The translations under genes and the position numbers were made by a program. A DNA stretch of 64,000 nucleotides. Source: Bacteroidales bacterium UBA4231. GTDB taxonomy: Bacteria; Bacteroidota; Bacteroidia; Bacteroidales; UBA932. Where the stretch lies: NCBI GenBank assembly GCA_002396335.1, contig DGXN01000025.1, positions 1-64,000 of the forward strand, read 5' to 3'. Of this stretch, positions 1 through 8,982 are shown piece after piece. Positions within the stretch are counted from its first letter, which is position 1, and each line of letters opens with the position of its first letter. The notes beneath the pieces were generated by a model. The model was not told the DNA's origin and made no database searches. It worked only from the letters and a program-made list of their open reading frames with translations.

Positions 1-60
1 TTCTGTGCTCACCGGGTTCCCATTTCGACCGGTCCGTGAGCATGGGGGCAGTTCAGTGTG
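1..60. repeat. REP-like imperfect palindrome, upstream copy
   Basis: GCTCAC at 7-12 faces GTGAGC at 36-41, with ACCGG and CCGGT inside, giving an imperfect hairpin of the REP type. The first 19 bases are identical to 1215-1233 on the other side of the transposase gene, and the spacing between the two half-motifs (26 bases) is the same as in the downstream copies. The array may continue to the left of the window. Confidence 0.75.
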
Positions 61-65
61 ATCAT

Positions 66-171
66 TTTTCACAAAAAACTGTGAAAAGGCTTCTTTTTTC
101 AAGAGTAAAACGCCTTTACGAGGTCTTGGAATGCCTTTTTTCGTAATTAAACGTGTAAAATTATTTTACAC
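66..171. promoter_or_regulatory. Leader of the transposase gene with two inverted repeats
   Basis: This AT-rich leader contains TTTTCAC (66-72) facing GTGAAAA (81-87), and a perfect palindrome GTGTAAAAT-T-ATTTTACAC at 153-171. The second lies about 35 bases before the start codon and could be an operator or a promoter-proximal hairpin. No binding protein can be assigned. Confidence 0.4.
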
Positions 172-206
172 CGATATTTTTTTGTTCCTTAGCAGAAAAA
201 AGACCT

Positions 207-1115
207 ATGAATTATTGGGAAAAGGAAAAGGAGTGTGAACGGCTCTTTCAGGAAGGAGGTCCCTTCTTTATGGTAACAACAGAGAATCTGCCCTGGCTGC
301 TGTTTACAAGCGATCGCGAATTTATGGATGGGACCAATATGGTGGCTGTAGCCCTTGCCGGATTGGGAATACGACTTTTGAACTATGTGCAGATGAACAA
401 TCATCTCCATTTCGTAGTGGAGGGACCCTTGGAAATGGTGAATCTCTTCGTTGAGCGCCTGAGAAAAGCCATGTCAAGGTATCAGCTGGCCAAGGAAAAC
501 CCCTCTCTTGCCGAATGGGAGATCCAGGTGAAACCTATTCTGGATTTACGGAATCTTCGGAATGCTATCCTCTATGTATCGCGAAATCCTTATGTGACTG
601 GAAGGAATTGTACGCCAGGTGGTTACAAATGGGGCGGTGCACAGCTGATGTTTAATGAGAACGTGGTATATTATAACCCTGGGGTTTCTTTCGGCGAGCT
701 GAAATTCAGAGAGAAGCGCCTCATCACTCGGCAGAGGAACATTGATATGCCTCAGGAGTATCGTGTTTGGGATGGAATGATTCTCTGCGCGAGTTTTGTG
801 GATTACAGGCGGTCCGAAGGATTCTTCGAGTCGGCCCATCAGTATTTCCATCTCCTATCCCGCAAGGTAGAGTCTGATGCGGAGACCGCACGCTGGGTGG
901 GGGAGAACATCCTGCTCCCCAATGAAGATGTGTTCCGTATTGTCTCAGACTGGTTCAAGGTGAAAACTGTCAGGCTTCTGACACCCGCCCAGCGCCTGGA
1001 AGCTGCGCGGCGGATGAAGGCCGAACTGATGAGCAACAATAAGCAGATTGCTCAGGTGCTTTCCCTGCCGATATATCAGGTCGACCAGTTCTTCCCCGTG
1101 GCGAAGGATAACTGA
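207..1115 (+). CDS. REP-associated tyrosine transposase (Y1/HUH family)
   Basis: A 302-residue protein of the Y1 transposase superfamily related to RAYT (TnpA-REP) proteins. The HUH metal-binding motif is visible at residues 66-68 in QMNNHLHFV. The motif YVSRNP around residue 123 corresponds to the family block carrying the catalytic tyrosine (Y123 is the candidate), followed by the typical GGYKWGG stretch. The C-terminal 150 residues are an extension that I do not recognise beyond a helix-turn-helix-like end (SNNKQIAQVLSLPIYQVDQ). Such enzymes nick single-stranded DNA at REP hairpins. Here REP-like palindromes lie on both sides (1-41 and 1136-1233), as expected of a RAYT locus. It is monocistronic, with its own AT-rich leader. 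The family call is firm; activity is inferred. Confidence 0.85.
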   Translation: MNYWEKEKECERLFQEGGPFFMVTTENLPWLLFTSDREFMDGTNMVAVALAGLGIRLLNYVQMNNHLHFVVEGPLEMVNLFVERLRKAMSRYQLAKENPSLAEWEIQVKPILDLRNLRNAILYVSRNPYVTGRNCTPGGYKWGGAQLMFNENVVYYNPGVSFGELKFREKRLITRQRNIDMPQEYRVWDGMILCASFVDYRRSEGFFESAHQYFHLLSRKVESDAETARWVGENILLPNEDVFRIVSDWFKVKTVRLLTPAQRLEAARRMKAELMSNNKQIAQVLSLPIYQVDQFFPVAKDN

Positions 1116-1135
1116 TTTCAAGAAGATACTCTTGT

Positions 1136-1233
1136 TCCGGTCAGTCCGTGAGCACCAGAGCCCTTCTATGCTCACCGGGTGCTCATTTCGTCCGGTCCGT
1201 GAGCGGCAGTGCCCTTCTGTGCTCACCGGGTTC
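1136..1233. repeat. REP-like palindromes, downstream tandem copies
   Basis: Two units repeat with a period of 51 bases. CCGTGAGC occurs at 1146-1153 and 1197-1204, and CTCACCGGG at 1171-1179 and 1222-1230. Each unit can fold through GCTCAC/GTGAGC and ACCGG/CCGGT. Adjacent units are also inversely complementary to each other, so the array can form alternative hairpins, as in BIMEs. The sequence matches the copy at 1-41 upstream of the transposase gene. Confidence 0.75.
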
Positions 1234-1257
1234 TTCTTTTCTGAGGAGAGGTAATTC

Positions 1258-1284
1258 GGGTGCACCCTTTTTTTTGTATCTTTG
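1258..1284 (+). promoter_or_regulatory. GGGTGCACCC palindrome, T-run and TATCTTTG box
   Basis: A 10-bp palindrome (1258-1267) followed by a T-run may end upstream transcription. TATCTTTG at 1277-1284 is a Bacteroidota-type -7 box lying 8 bases before the ATG at 1293. Box and spacing match those of the intact gene at 16997-17013, so the promoter was copied along with the gene fragment. Confidence 0.55.
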
Positions 1285-1292
1285 TGTCTGTC

Positions 1293-1472
1293 ATGACACT
1301 GTACCTTACCGGCAGTCCCACCCGTTTCGGGGAACCTTGCTTCACGCAGGACAACGGCTTTCTGGCCGATGTCAAGGCCTCCCTGGCCGCCGTCACGGGC
1401 GGCCGGCCGCCCCGGGTGCTCCTTGTGAGCGCCGCCCCAGCAGGCCGGTGCTTTTTTTTGTGCTTATTTTGA
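1293..1472 (+). pseudogene. Truncated 5' copy of the S51/ATP-grasp gene
   Basis: The reading frame from ATG 1293 encodes the first 49 residues of the protein at 17013, beginning MTLYLTGSPTRFGEP versus MVVYLTGSPTRFGEP. After GCCGCCCC (about 1441) the similarity stops abruptly and the frame ends at 1472 after ten unrelated codons. In the first 75 bases there are about 19 differences, mostly at third codon positions; in the next 70 or so there are only two. This mosaic suggests a diverged copy partly homogenised by recombination. The promoter box is included. It lacks the catalytic serine and the whole ATP-grasp domain, so it is not a functional enzyme. A short 59-residue peptide could still be made. 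Confidence 0.85.
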
Positions 1473-1473
1473 T

Positions 1474-1481
1474 TATCTTTG
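1474..1481 (+). promoter_or_regulatory. TATCTTTG -7 box of the PUL regulator gene
   Basis: TATCTTTG matches the Bacteroidota -7 consensus TAnnTTTG and lies 16 bases before the ATG at 1498. The usual upstream TTTG at about -33 is not clear. Confidence 0.6.
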
Positions 1482-1497
1482 TCTTCGAAAGACTGTC

Positions 1498-4275
1498 ATG
1501 GCTGTCAGAAGATTCATATTGCTCTTGTTGTCTAGTTTTGTAGCCTGGACGCTTGCCGCCTCGCCGGTTCCCTTTTTCAGGAACTTCTCGCCGACAGATT
1601 ATCAAGCCTCCAGCCAGAACTGGGCCCTGGCCCAGGACAGCCGCGGCTTTGTGTACGTGGGCAACAACTCGGGCCTGCTGCGCTTCAACGGCAGCAGCTG
1701 GGAGCTGTTCCACCCCTTCGGCGAAGAAAAGGAAGCCATAGTCCGCTCCCTTTATGCCGACCAGGAGGAAGAAAGGATCTACATAGGCTCCTACCGCGAG
1801 TTTGGCTACTTGGAGTACGACGAATACGGCAAGATGGTGTACACTTCGCTGTCCCAGAAGCAGGAAACGCCCCTGAACAGCAGTGAGGAGATCTGGTACA
1901 TCACCCGTATCGGCCGGCAGGTTTTTTTTATCTATTTCTCCTCCTATTACGTTTATGACCTGGACAGTGGCCAGGTCAGCCGCGAGGTGGGCGCCACTTC
2001 TTTCTTCTACATGCTGGACGGGAAGCTGCATCTTTCACCCAGCTCCGGGGAGGTCCGCGCCTACGACGGCCAGTCCTCCGCCTATACCTCCGCCACCCCG
2101 CTCAAAGTGCCCGACAAAGTCGTAAAAGTGTTCCCGGGGAAGGACGGTTCCCAAATAGCCGTCTCCCAGTCCAAAGGCCTGTACAGGCTGGAAAAGCAGG
2201 GCGCCAAAAGGGCCGATTCCCTGAGAGACCGCTGGGATATAGCCAACCGCGCCATTCAGTGCAAGGACGGAACCATCGTGGTGGGTTTCCTGTCGGGGGG
2301 AGTTTATGCCTTCGGCCAGGATGGATCGGTCCTATGGCATCTGAGTACCGACGAGGGGCTCCTGGACAATACGGTCCTGGCCCTTATGGAGGACGATTGC
2401 GGGAATATCTGGTGCGCTCTGGACAAGGGCGCGGCCGTTATCTTCAATGGCGGCGACCAGCTTCTCTCCCTTTCGGAATACCACCTGGGAAAGATCAGTG
2501 TATCGCTCAAGGATGGCAACAAGCTTTTCGTAGGCTCCAACCAAGGCCTGTCCAGCTTCTCGATAGACGAGGGAAGGATGCAGATAAAAAAACTGGCCGA
2601 TTATTTCCCCAATTCCCAGCTTTGGAGCCTGGACAAGCATGACTCCCAGGTATTTATAGGGGAAAATGCAAATGAATATTGCTTCCGTGACGGCCGCTTG
2701 CAGTCCCTGTCATCGGCCCCCGGGGGCAGCGCTCTCAAGGAGTTTACACTGCAGGACGGTTCGTCCATGCTCATCCAGGGGTCTTTCACCTTCCTGTATT
2801 GCTATAAGAAAGAAGCGGGGGAGTGGCGCTTCAGCCATACTGTCAACGGTTTCATGCGACCGGTAAAGCAGCTGGAAGTGGACTACTTGGGCAACATCTG
2901 GGCAGAGCATATGTACGAAGGCATCTACAAGATCGTCCTCTCGGAAGACGGCCGCAGCCTGGTGAGCGAAACGCCCTATTTCAGTAGCGGTTACAAGGTT
3001 TGCAAGATAGGGGGCCGGGTGTTCTTTTACAACAAGAAAGGCTTCTGGTATTACGACGACAGGGAAAACGCCATGAAGCCCTACGAGCCCCTGAGCGGCC
3101 TGGTGGACAATTGCCGCAAGGTTGTCCCCGCCGGCGGAAAGCTGTATTGGATGGTCACCCAGAACGAGGCTGTCCTGGTCTCTTTCTGGAACGAGCAAAT
3201 CCAAGTGCTGGACCGCGTTATTTTCAAGAACCTGGGCGTATCCCTCACCGAACAGTTCGAAAGTATCCTCACCCTCTCGGGGCAGCGCTTCCTCTTCGGG
3301 ATAGAAAACGGATTCCTGCTCCATACCTCCACTCCTGCAGAGGAAAGCGAGGGGAAGAAGCTGGCCCTGTTGGCCATTACCATATACGACCACGAATCTT
3401 CCCGCAGTGTGCCCATTGCGTCGGAAAGGGTGGTCCTTCCCAACAATTCCTCCCTGGCCTTGTCGCTCTGTTCCTCCGGGTTCAAGCACCTGTATCCGGA
3501 TGTCCGCTTCCGCCTGGATCCCTTCGATTATCAGCCCAGGATGGCCGATCCGTCCCTCTCCGTCTCGTACTCCCATCTCCCCGCCGGGAACTACACCTTC
3601 TCGGCCTGGCTTTCCGACGACCCTTCCGTCTGCGTGAGCCTGCCGGTGGTGGTTAAGCCCTCTTTCTTCGCTTCTCCTACGGCATACCTGATCTATGTAC
3701 TGCTGGCCTTTATCCTGGGGACGGTTATTTATCTGCTCATCCAGCGCAAGCTCCGTAACCAGATGGAACGGATGGAGGACGAAAAAGAGAAGGAACTGCT
3801 CACCTTGAGGAACGAACAGCTGGAAGCTTCCATCCTGCTCAAGAGCAAGGAGCTGGCCACCTATTCCCTCCTGGAATCCAGCCGCAACAGGGTATTCCTG
3901 CGCCTGAAGGAGCAACTGTCCAAGATCCGCTATGAAAAAGACGGCAACCTGTCCAAGGCAGAGTACGACAACCTCCAGTCCATCATCCGGGAAGGCGAAT
4001 TCTCGGAAAGCAGCTGGGCCCACTTCTACGACAACTTCGACCTCATCCACAAATCCTTCTTCAGGACCCTCAGACACCGCCATCCAGACCTCACAACCAA
4101 CGATTTGCGCATCTGCGCCTACCTCCGTCTGAACATGTCCACCAAAGAATTGGCCGACATCATGGGCGTCACCCCCAAGGGGGCCGAGGCTGCAAAATAC
4201 CGGCTCAGAAAGAAACTTTCCCTGCCTTCGGACCTTTCCATCAGCGATTATTTGGCTGCGGTGATTCCGGAATAA
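1498..4275 (+). CDS. Membrane-spanning one-component PUL regulator (propeller, Y_Y_Y, HTH)
   Basis: A 925-residue sensor-regulator. A signal peptide (about 1-20) is followed by roughly 600 residues of beta-propeller-like repeats (for example GFVYVGNNSGLLRFNGSSW and GNIWCALDKGAAVIF), then a Y_Y_Y-type immunoglobulin-like domain (about 640-720). One membrane helix follows (about 724-745, AYLIYVLLAFILGTVIYLLI), then a coiled coil (about 748-800). The C-terminal DNA-binding domain resembles LuxR/GerE helix-turn-helix domains (about 860-925, including STKELADIMGVTPKGAEAAKYRLRKKL). There is no histidine kinase or receiver domain, so the periplasmic signal would pass straight to the DNA-binding end. 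It sits immediately upstream of susC/susD in the same orientation and is separated from them by a terminator, so it is the likely regulator of this locus. The ligand is unknown. Confidence 0.85.
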   Translation: MAVRRFILLLLSSFVAWTLAASPVPFFRNFSPTDYQASSQNWALAQDSRGFVYVGNNSGLLRFNGSSWELFHPFGEEKEAIVRSLYADQEEERIYIGSYREFGYLEYDEYGKMVYTSLSQKQETPLNSSEEIWYITRIGRQVFFIYFSSYYVYDLDSGQVSREVGATSFFYMLDGKLHLSPSSGEVRAYDGQSSAYTSATPLKVPDKVVKVFPGKDGSQIAVSQSKGLYRLEKQGAKRADSLRDRWDIANRAIQCKDGTIVVGFLSGGVYAFGQDGSVLWHLSTDEGLLDNTVLALMEDDCGNIWCALDKGAAVIFNGGDQLLSLSEYHLGKISVSLKDGNKLFVGSNQGLSSFSIDEGRMQIKKLADYFPNSQLWSLDKHDSQVFIGENANEYCFRDGRLQSLSSAPGGSALKEFTLQDGSSMLIQGSFTFLYCYKKEAGEWRFSHTVNGFMRPVKQLEVDYLGNIWAEHMYEGIYKIVLSEDGRSLVSETPYFSSGYKVCKIGGRVFFYNKKGFWYYDDRENAMKPYEPLSGLVDNCRKVVPAGGKLYWMVTQNEAVLVSFWNEQIQVLDRVIFKNLGVSLTEQFESILTLSGQRFLFGIENGFLLHTSTPAEESEGKKLALLAITIYDHESSRSVPIASERVVLPNNSSLALSLCSSGFKHLYPDVRFRLDPFDYQPRMADPSLSVSYSHLPAGNYTFSAWLSDDPSVCVSLPVVVKPSFFASPTAYLIYVLLAFILGTVIYLLIQRKLRNQMERMEDEKEKELLTLRNEQLEASILLKSKELATYSLLESSRNRVFLRLKEQLSKIRYEKDGNLSKAEYDNLQSIIREGEFSESSWAHFYDNFDLIHKSFFRTLRHRHPDLTTNDLRICAYLRLNMSTKELADIMGVTPKGAEAAKYRLRKKLSLPSDLSISDYLAAVIPE

Positions 4276-4277
4276 AC

Positions 4278-4349
4278 TAATCTGTAAATCAGCAATTTAT
4301 AGATTAAATAGTGTTATTAAAGTGTGCTTTTCGGGGCGCACTTTTTTTT
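4278..4349 (+). terminator. Intrinsic terminator after the regulator gene
   Basis: AGTGTGC (4321-4327) pairs with GCGCACT (4336-4342) across an 8-base loop, followed by eight T residues. Just before it lies a second AT-rich stem, TAATCTGTAAAT (4278-4289) with ATTTATAGATTA (4295-4306). Together they separate the regulator transcript from susC. Confidence 0.75.
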
Positions 4350-4374
4350 GCAGTGTGTTTATAGGGGTTGAGTT

Positions 4375-4406
4375 TTTGAAAAACAGGAAAAGGAACGCTA
4401 AATTCG
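4375..4406 (+). promoter_or_regulatory. Candidate susC promoter
   Basis: TTTG (4375-4378), a 20-base spacer and TAAATTCG (4399-4406) fit the Bacteroidota -33/-7 arrangement with one deviation from TAnnTTTG. The susC start codon follows 21 bases later. Confidence 0.5.
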
Positions 4407-4427
4407 GACAAACTAATTCCAATTCGT

Positions 4428-7400
4428 ATGGTCAAACGACTTTCACTAATCTTGACAGCCATCATGCTTTCCCTGCAGATAGCATCTGCCCAGGGCTCTG
4501 TAAAAGCAAAAGGCGTTGTTACTGCCCGCGAGGGAGGCGATCCGCTTCCGGGCGTGGCCGTAACAGCCGGGAACCTTTACACTGAAACTGATTACGACGG
4601 GGCCTATTCGATAGACGTCCCCGCCGGAGCCACCCTCACCTTCATCCTTACTGGGATGAAAACTACCTATGTCACTGTCCCCAGAAGCGGACAGTACAAT
4701 GTCCAGATGGAAACCGAAGCGCTGGAGCTGGAAGAAACCGTTGTGGTGGGCTACGGCACGCAGCGCAGAAGGGACCTCACGGGCTCCATCACTGTAGTAA
4801 GCGGTGAAACGGTGAAGAACACGCCGGCCAGCAACCCCCTGAGTTCGCTGCAGGGTAAAGTGCCCGGCCTGTACATCATCAACTCAGGTGCCGCCGACGC
4901 TGCCCCTACGGTGATGCTCCGCGGCGTTTCCACGGTACTCGCCAGCACAACGCCCCTGTACATTGTGGACAACATGCTCACGGACAATATCTCCTGGCTG
5001 AACATGAATGACATCGCCTCCATGGAAGTGCTCCGCGACGCCTCCTCCACTGCCATGTTCGGTGTGCAGGGCGCCAACGGCGTCATCATGATCACCACCA
5101 AAAAGGCCGATGCCGAAGGCACCCGCGTGAGTTACAGCGGATCGGCCGGTGTGCATGTGGTCCATCAGCGCGACAGGCTCCAGCTCTGCGACGCCGACGA
5201 GTTCACGCTCCTTTATAATGAACTGCTCACCAACATGGATCCTGCGGCTACCCCCTGGAAACCGGACCTCACCGGAAAGGGCACCGACTGGATCGACCTG
5301 GTCCTCCGTCCGGCCTTCTACACCAACCACACGGTGACCCTGGCCCGCGGCGGCAAGAGCGGCTCTTCCACCACCTCCCTGAGCTGGCTGCACAACGAAG
5401 GCGTAGTGAAGTTCAACGCCTATGACAACCTGAATCTGCGCACCAACAACGAGTACAAGGTGGGCAATTGGCTCAAGGTAGGCGCCCAGGCCAACCTGCG
5501 CGCCCGCAAGACCGATCCCGCCAACGTGTCGCTCAGCGCCACCGCCCGCGTCATCCCCACCTACGATCCCTGGGATTCGGAAGACTACTGGGATGAAAAC
5601 AACCTGGGTTCCTACTTCACCCCGGCCAACAACATCCAGAAGGACGTGGGGAACCCCCTGGCTTCCATGTACATCGGCAGGGGAAACAACCACAGCAATG
5701 GATATCAGGCAGTCGTTAATGGCTTCCTGGAGCTGTATTTCCTGAAGAATTTCACCTTCAAGGCCGCAGGATACCTCGACTATTCCTACACTGTGGGCGA
5801 CTCCTACACCCCGAAGTTCTATGTAACCAACGGCGGCTCCGCCTCTTCGCAGTACAGCCGCTTCACCTCTTTCAGCCGCTCCACCGGCCTGTACAAGAAC
5901 AGGCAGGCCGACATTACCCTCACCTATAATAAAGTGACCGACAAAGTCCGCGTCAACGTGCTGGCCGGCTTCACTGCCAAAGAGCATGAGGAAAGCGGCT
6001 TCTCCGCCAGCGGCGACACGCTCATCAATGGCTCCTACTGGAATGTTCCGGCCGACATGAGGATGCTCAACCTCACCGAGCAGATTTCAAGGAAGAACAA
6101 CGACTTCTACGCCTCCAACGCCTTCCTTTCGTATCTGGGCCGCGTGAACCTGGCCGTCCTGGACCGTTATCTGCTGACGGCGACCGTCCGTTATGACGGA
6201 TCCTCCAAATTCGGCCGCGACCATCGCTGGGGCTTCTTCCCTTCGGCCGGTCTGGGCTGGATCGTATCCGACGAACCGTTCATGGAAAATGCTCAGTGGC
6301 TCAATTTCTGGAAGCTGCGCACCAGCTACGGTATGGCCGGTAACGACAAGATAGGCAATTACTTGGCTTATCCTACCATCAACCCCAAAGGCACCACCAT
6401 CACCTCCGGCGGTGAAACCTACTACATCCCCGTCACCTCTTATCAGGTAGACCAGAACATCCACTGGGAAGTGGTCTCCACCTTCGACGTGGGCACCGAT
6501 TTCCGTCTGTTCGACAACCGCCTCAGCGGTGAACTGGGTTACTACTACAAGAGAACCACCGACCTGCTTGCCCATGTGGCGCCCACTATCTCGGTAGGTA
6601 ATGGCTACGCCATCACCAATGCCGGTTCCCTGAACAACCAGGGCGTGGAATTCCTCCTCTCTTGGGAAGACAAGATCGGCGACTTCGGTTATCAGTTCGG
6701 GGTGAACGGCACCACCATCAAGAACAGGGTCCTGGCCCTGGGCAACGACGACAGCTACATCACCTCCGGCAACTACCACCGCACCGCCGTGGGCCAGCCC
6801 GTGGGTTCCTTCTACGGCTATGTGGCCGACGGTATCTTCCAGAACCAGCAGGAAGTGGACGAGTGGACGTCCAAGTACCACTCCTCCTACCAGTTCAAGC
6901 CCGGCGACATCCGTTATAAGAACCTCAACGACGACGACCGCTTCGACGACAAGGACCGTGATTTCATCGGCAAAACCGTCCCTTCCTTCATGTATGGCAT
7001 CAACCTGAAGCTTTCCTACAAGGGATTCGACTTCTCCTGCGACATGAACGGGGTCAGCGGCGTCTCCATCATGAACACCAAGTTCTGGCAGAGCTATGCC
7101 CAGTACAACTATTATAAGGTGCAGCTGAACCGCTGGCACGGCGAGGGTACTTCCAACACCCTCCCCATCCTGGACAGCACCCGTCCGCAGAACCAACTGC
7201 CTTCCACCGCTGCCATCGAAGACGGTTCCTACTTCCGCGTCAGGAACCTCCAGCTGGGTTACACCCTTCCCAAGAGCGTCCTGGACTTTGTCCGCATGCG
7301 TCAGCTGTACGTGTATGTGTCGGCCCAGAACCTGCTCACCTTCAAGCACACCACCAGCTACTCGCCCGAAATCGGCGGCAGCATCCTTTCTGCCAATATC

Positions 7401-7463
7401 GACGACGGCGGTTCCTTCCCCATTCCCACTTCCTATACCTTCGGTATCAATTTAACCTTTTAA
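4428..7463 (+). CDS. susC: SusC-family TonB-dependent outer membrane transporter
   Basis: A 1011-residue RagA/SusC-type transporter. A signal peptide ends near residue 21 (IASAQG). A carboxypeptidase-regulatory-like beta domain follows (about 27-105), then the SusC signature ETVVVGYGTQRRRDLTGSI, the plug domain (about 110-230, with VMLRGVSTVLAS and LRDASSTAMFGVQGANGVI), and a 22-strand barrel ending in aromatic FGINLTF. The family imports oligosaccharides across the outer membrane using TonB energy, with a SusD lid. The susD gene follows after 13 bases. Length is typical. The glycan cannot be read from the transporter alone. Confidence 0.95.
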   Translation: MVKRLSLILTAIMLSLQIASAQGSVKAKGVVTAREGGDPLPGVAVTAGNLYTETDYDGAYSIDVPAGATLTFILTGMKTTYVTVPRSGQYNVQMETEALELEETVVVGYGTQRRRDLTGSITVVSGETVKNTPASNPLSSLQGKVPGLYIINSGAADAAPTVMLRGVSTVLASTTPLYIVDNMLTDNISWLNMNDIASMEVLRDASSTAMFGVQGANGVIMITTKKADAEGTRVSYSGSAGVHVVHQRDRLQLCDADEFTLLYNELLTNMDPAATPWKPDLTGKGTDWIDLVLRPAFYTNHTVTLARGGKSGSSTTSLSWLHNEGVVKFNAYDNLNLRTNNEYKVGNWLKVGAQANLRARKTDPANVSLSATARVIPTYDPWDSEDYWDENNLGSYFTPANNIQKDVGNPLASMYIGRGNNHSNGYQAVVNGFLELYFLKNFTFKAAGYLDYSYTVGDSYTPKFYVTNGGSASSQYSRFTSFSRSTGLYKNRQADITLTYNKVTDKVRVNVLAGFTAKEHEESGFSASGDTLINGSYWNVPADMRMLNLTEQISRKNNDFYASNAFLSYLGRVNLAVLDRYLLTATVRYDGSSKFGRDHRWGFFPSAGLGWIVSDEPFMENAQWLNFWKLRTSYGMAGNDKIGNYLAYPTINPKGTTITSGGETYYIPVTSYQVDQNIHWEVVSTFDVGTDFRLFDNRLSGELGYYYKRTTDLLAHVAPTISVGNGYAITNAGSLNNQGVEFLLSWEDKIGDFGYQFGVNGTTIKNRVLALGNDDSYITSGNYHRTAVGQPVGSFYGYVADGIFQNQQEVDEWTSKYHSSYQFKPGDIRYKNLNDDDRFDDKDRDFIGKTVPSFMYGINLKLSYKGFDFSCDMNGVSGVSIMNTKFWQSYAQYNYYKVQLNRWHGEGTSNTLPILDSTRPQNQLPSTAAIEDGSYFRVRNLQLGYTLPKSVLDFVRMRQLYVYVSAQNLLTFKHTTSYSPEIGGSILSANIDDGGSFPIPTSYTFGINLTF

Positions 7464-7476
7464 ATGTTGAGCAAGT

Positions 7477-8976
7477 ATGAAGAGATCTCTATATATCGTT
7501 GCTTGCATAGCCCTATTGCCCGTTGTGGGATCCTGCGGAAAGGAATTCCTGGAAAGGTACCCCCACGGCCAGTGGTATGCCGAAAACTTCACAGCAGAAG
7601 AAGTTCCCTATAAGATCCTGATAGAAGGAGAACTGGCCAACGCCTACGTCTATCAGCATAGCTACGACTTCAACGCCTCCGCCCCCTGCCTCCACTGCAT
7701 CAGCACCGACGATGCGGACAAGGGCTCCACTGCCTCGGATATGTCCTGGGCCAAGATTATCGACGCCCACACCTGGGATGCCAGCGCCAGTGTAGTAAAC
7801 CAGTACTACGTGGCTTGGTACAATGTCATCACCTACTGCAACCGCGCCATAAAATATGCCGAGGCTGCCGGCGAATTCGACAGCACCATCAGTCAGGAAG
7901 AGGCCGATTACTACAAGGCACAGGCCCTCACCATCCGCGCCCACGCCTACTTCCGCCTGATCCAGGCCTTCGGCGACGTCTCCTATGTGGACCATGTGCT
8001 GGAACAGGACGAGAAGACCCCCGCCCGTTCCAACAAGGATGAGGTTTACGCCCAGCTGATTACCCAGCTGGAGTGGAGCATCCCCCATCTGAGAACCCGT
8101 GCCGCCCTGGTGGCCGACGGCGACCTGGGCCGCGTGTCGCAGAATTCGGCCCGTGCCATCCTGGCCAAAATCTACATGTACCAGAAGGACTGGGGCAACT
8201 GCCGTGTCTGGACCGATGCCATCATCAAATCCGGCGACAACGACCTCACCACCCCCTTTGACGAGATTTGGACAGAAAAGCAGGAATTCGGCCCTGAGTC
8301 GGTCTATGAGATTGACCTGGACTACAAGCCCTCGCTCAGCATCAACAGCGCCGGCAACCACCAGTGGGCCAGCATCCAGGGCTTCCGCGGCCAGCCTAAC
8401 GGCGGTTGGGGCATGAACGGTCCCAGCGCCCTCCTGCGCAAAGATATGGAAGGCGATCCACGTTACCTGGCCACCGTCCTCAGCGACGGCGAGGTGCGCG
8501 ACGGGGTTACCTTCAAATCGGCCGCCGTTCCCAACCCTTACTACAACGCCAAGGTGTATGCTCCGCTGTATGAGCAGCAGATGTACAACCGCAATACCGC
8601 CGCTTCCCAGTGGCTCAACATCCGCATGATCCGCTACTCCGACATCGTCCTCATGCAGGCCGAAGCTTCCTGCGAGCTGAACGACCTCACTGACGCCAAG
8701 GAGAAACTGGAGATGGTGCGCAAACGCGCCCGCGGCTCCAACGCCAGCGCCCTGCCTTATATCGACACCAACAATCAGGCGGAGCTTCGCGAGGCCATCC
8801 ACACCGAGCGCCGCTTCGAGCTGGCCATGGAGTTTGAACGCTACTTCGACCTGGTCCGCTGGGGTGAGACCGACAAGATCACCGGCTTTGTCCCCGGCGT
8901 CCAGGAACTGTATCCGATCCCCCAGAGACAGATCGACGCCTCCAACGGCATCCTTACCCAGAACCCTGGTTATTAA
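7477..8976 (+). CDS. susD: SusD/RagB-family glycan-binding lipoprotein
   Basis: A 499-residue lipoprotein with signal peptide and lipobox (VVGSCGKEF, Cys at about 20). SusD-type TPR helices occur around TIRAHAYFRLIQAFGDVSYVD, and the C-terminal SusD signature is NIRMIRYSDIVLMQAEASC followed by TERRFELAMEFERYFDLVRWG. These proteins cap the SusC barrel at the cell surface and bind the glycan. It is cotranscribed with susC and is followed 6 bases later by a glycoside hydrolase gene. Confidence 0.95.
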   Translation: MKRSLYIVACIALLPVVGSCGKEFLERYPHGQWYAENFTAEEVPYKILIEGELANAYVYQHSYDFNASAPCLHCISTDDADKGSTASDMSWAKIIDAHTWDASASVVNQYYVAWYNVITYCNRAIKYAEAAGEFDSTISQEEADYYKAQALTIRAHAYFRLIQAFGDVSYVDHVLEQDEKTPARSNKDEVYAQLITQLEWSIPHLRTRAALVADGDLGRVSQNSARAILAKIYMYQKDWGNCRVWTDAIIKSGDNDLTTPFDEIWTEKQEFGPESVYEIDLDYKPSLSINSAGNHQWASIQGFRGQPNGGWGMNGPSALLRKDMEGDPRYLATVLSDGEVRDGVTFKSAAVPNPYYNAKVYAPLYEQQMYNRNTAASQWLNIRMIRYSDIVLMQAEASCELNDLTDAKEKLEMVRKRARGSNASALPYIDTNNQAELREAIHTERRFELAMEFERYFDLVRWGETDKITGFVPGVQELYPIPQRQIDASNGILTQNPGY

Positions 8977-8982
8977 TAAGTG

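Noticed and set aside
1136-1233. Possible CRISPR array
   Set aside because: Only two full units with palindromic internal structure and a 51-base period without distinct spacers, and no cas genes. REP-like repeats explain it better.
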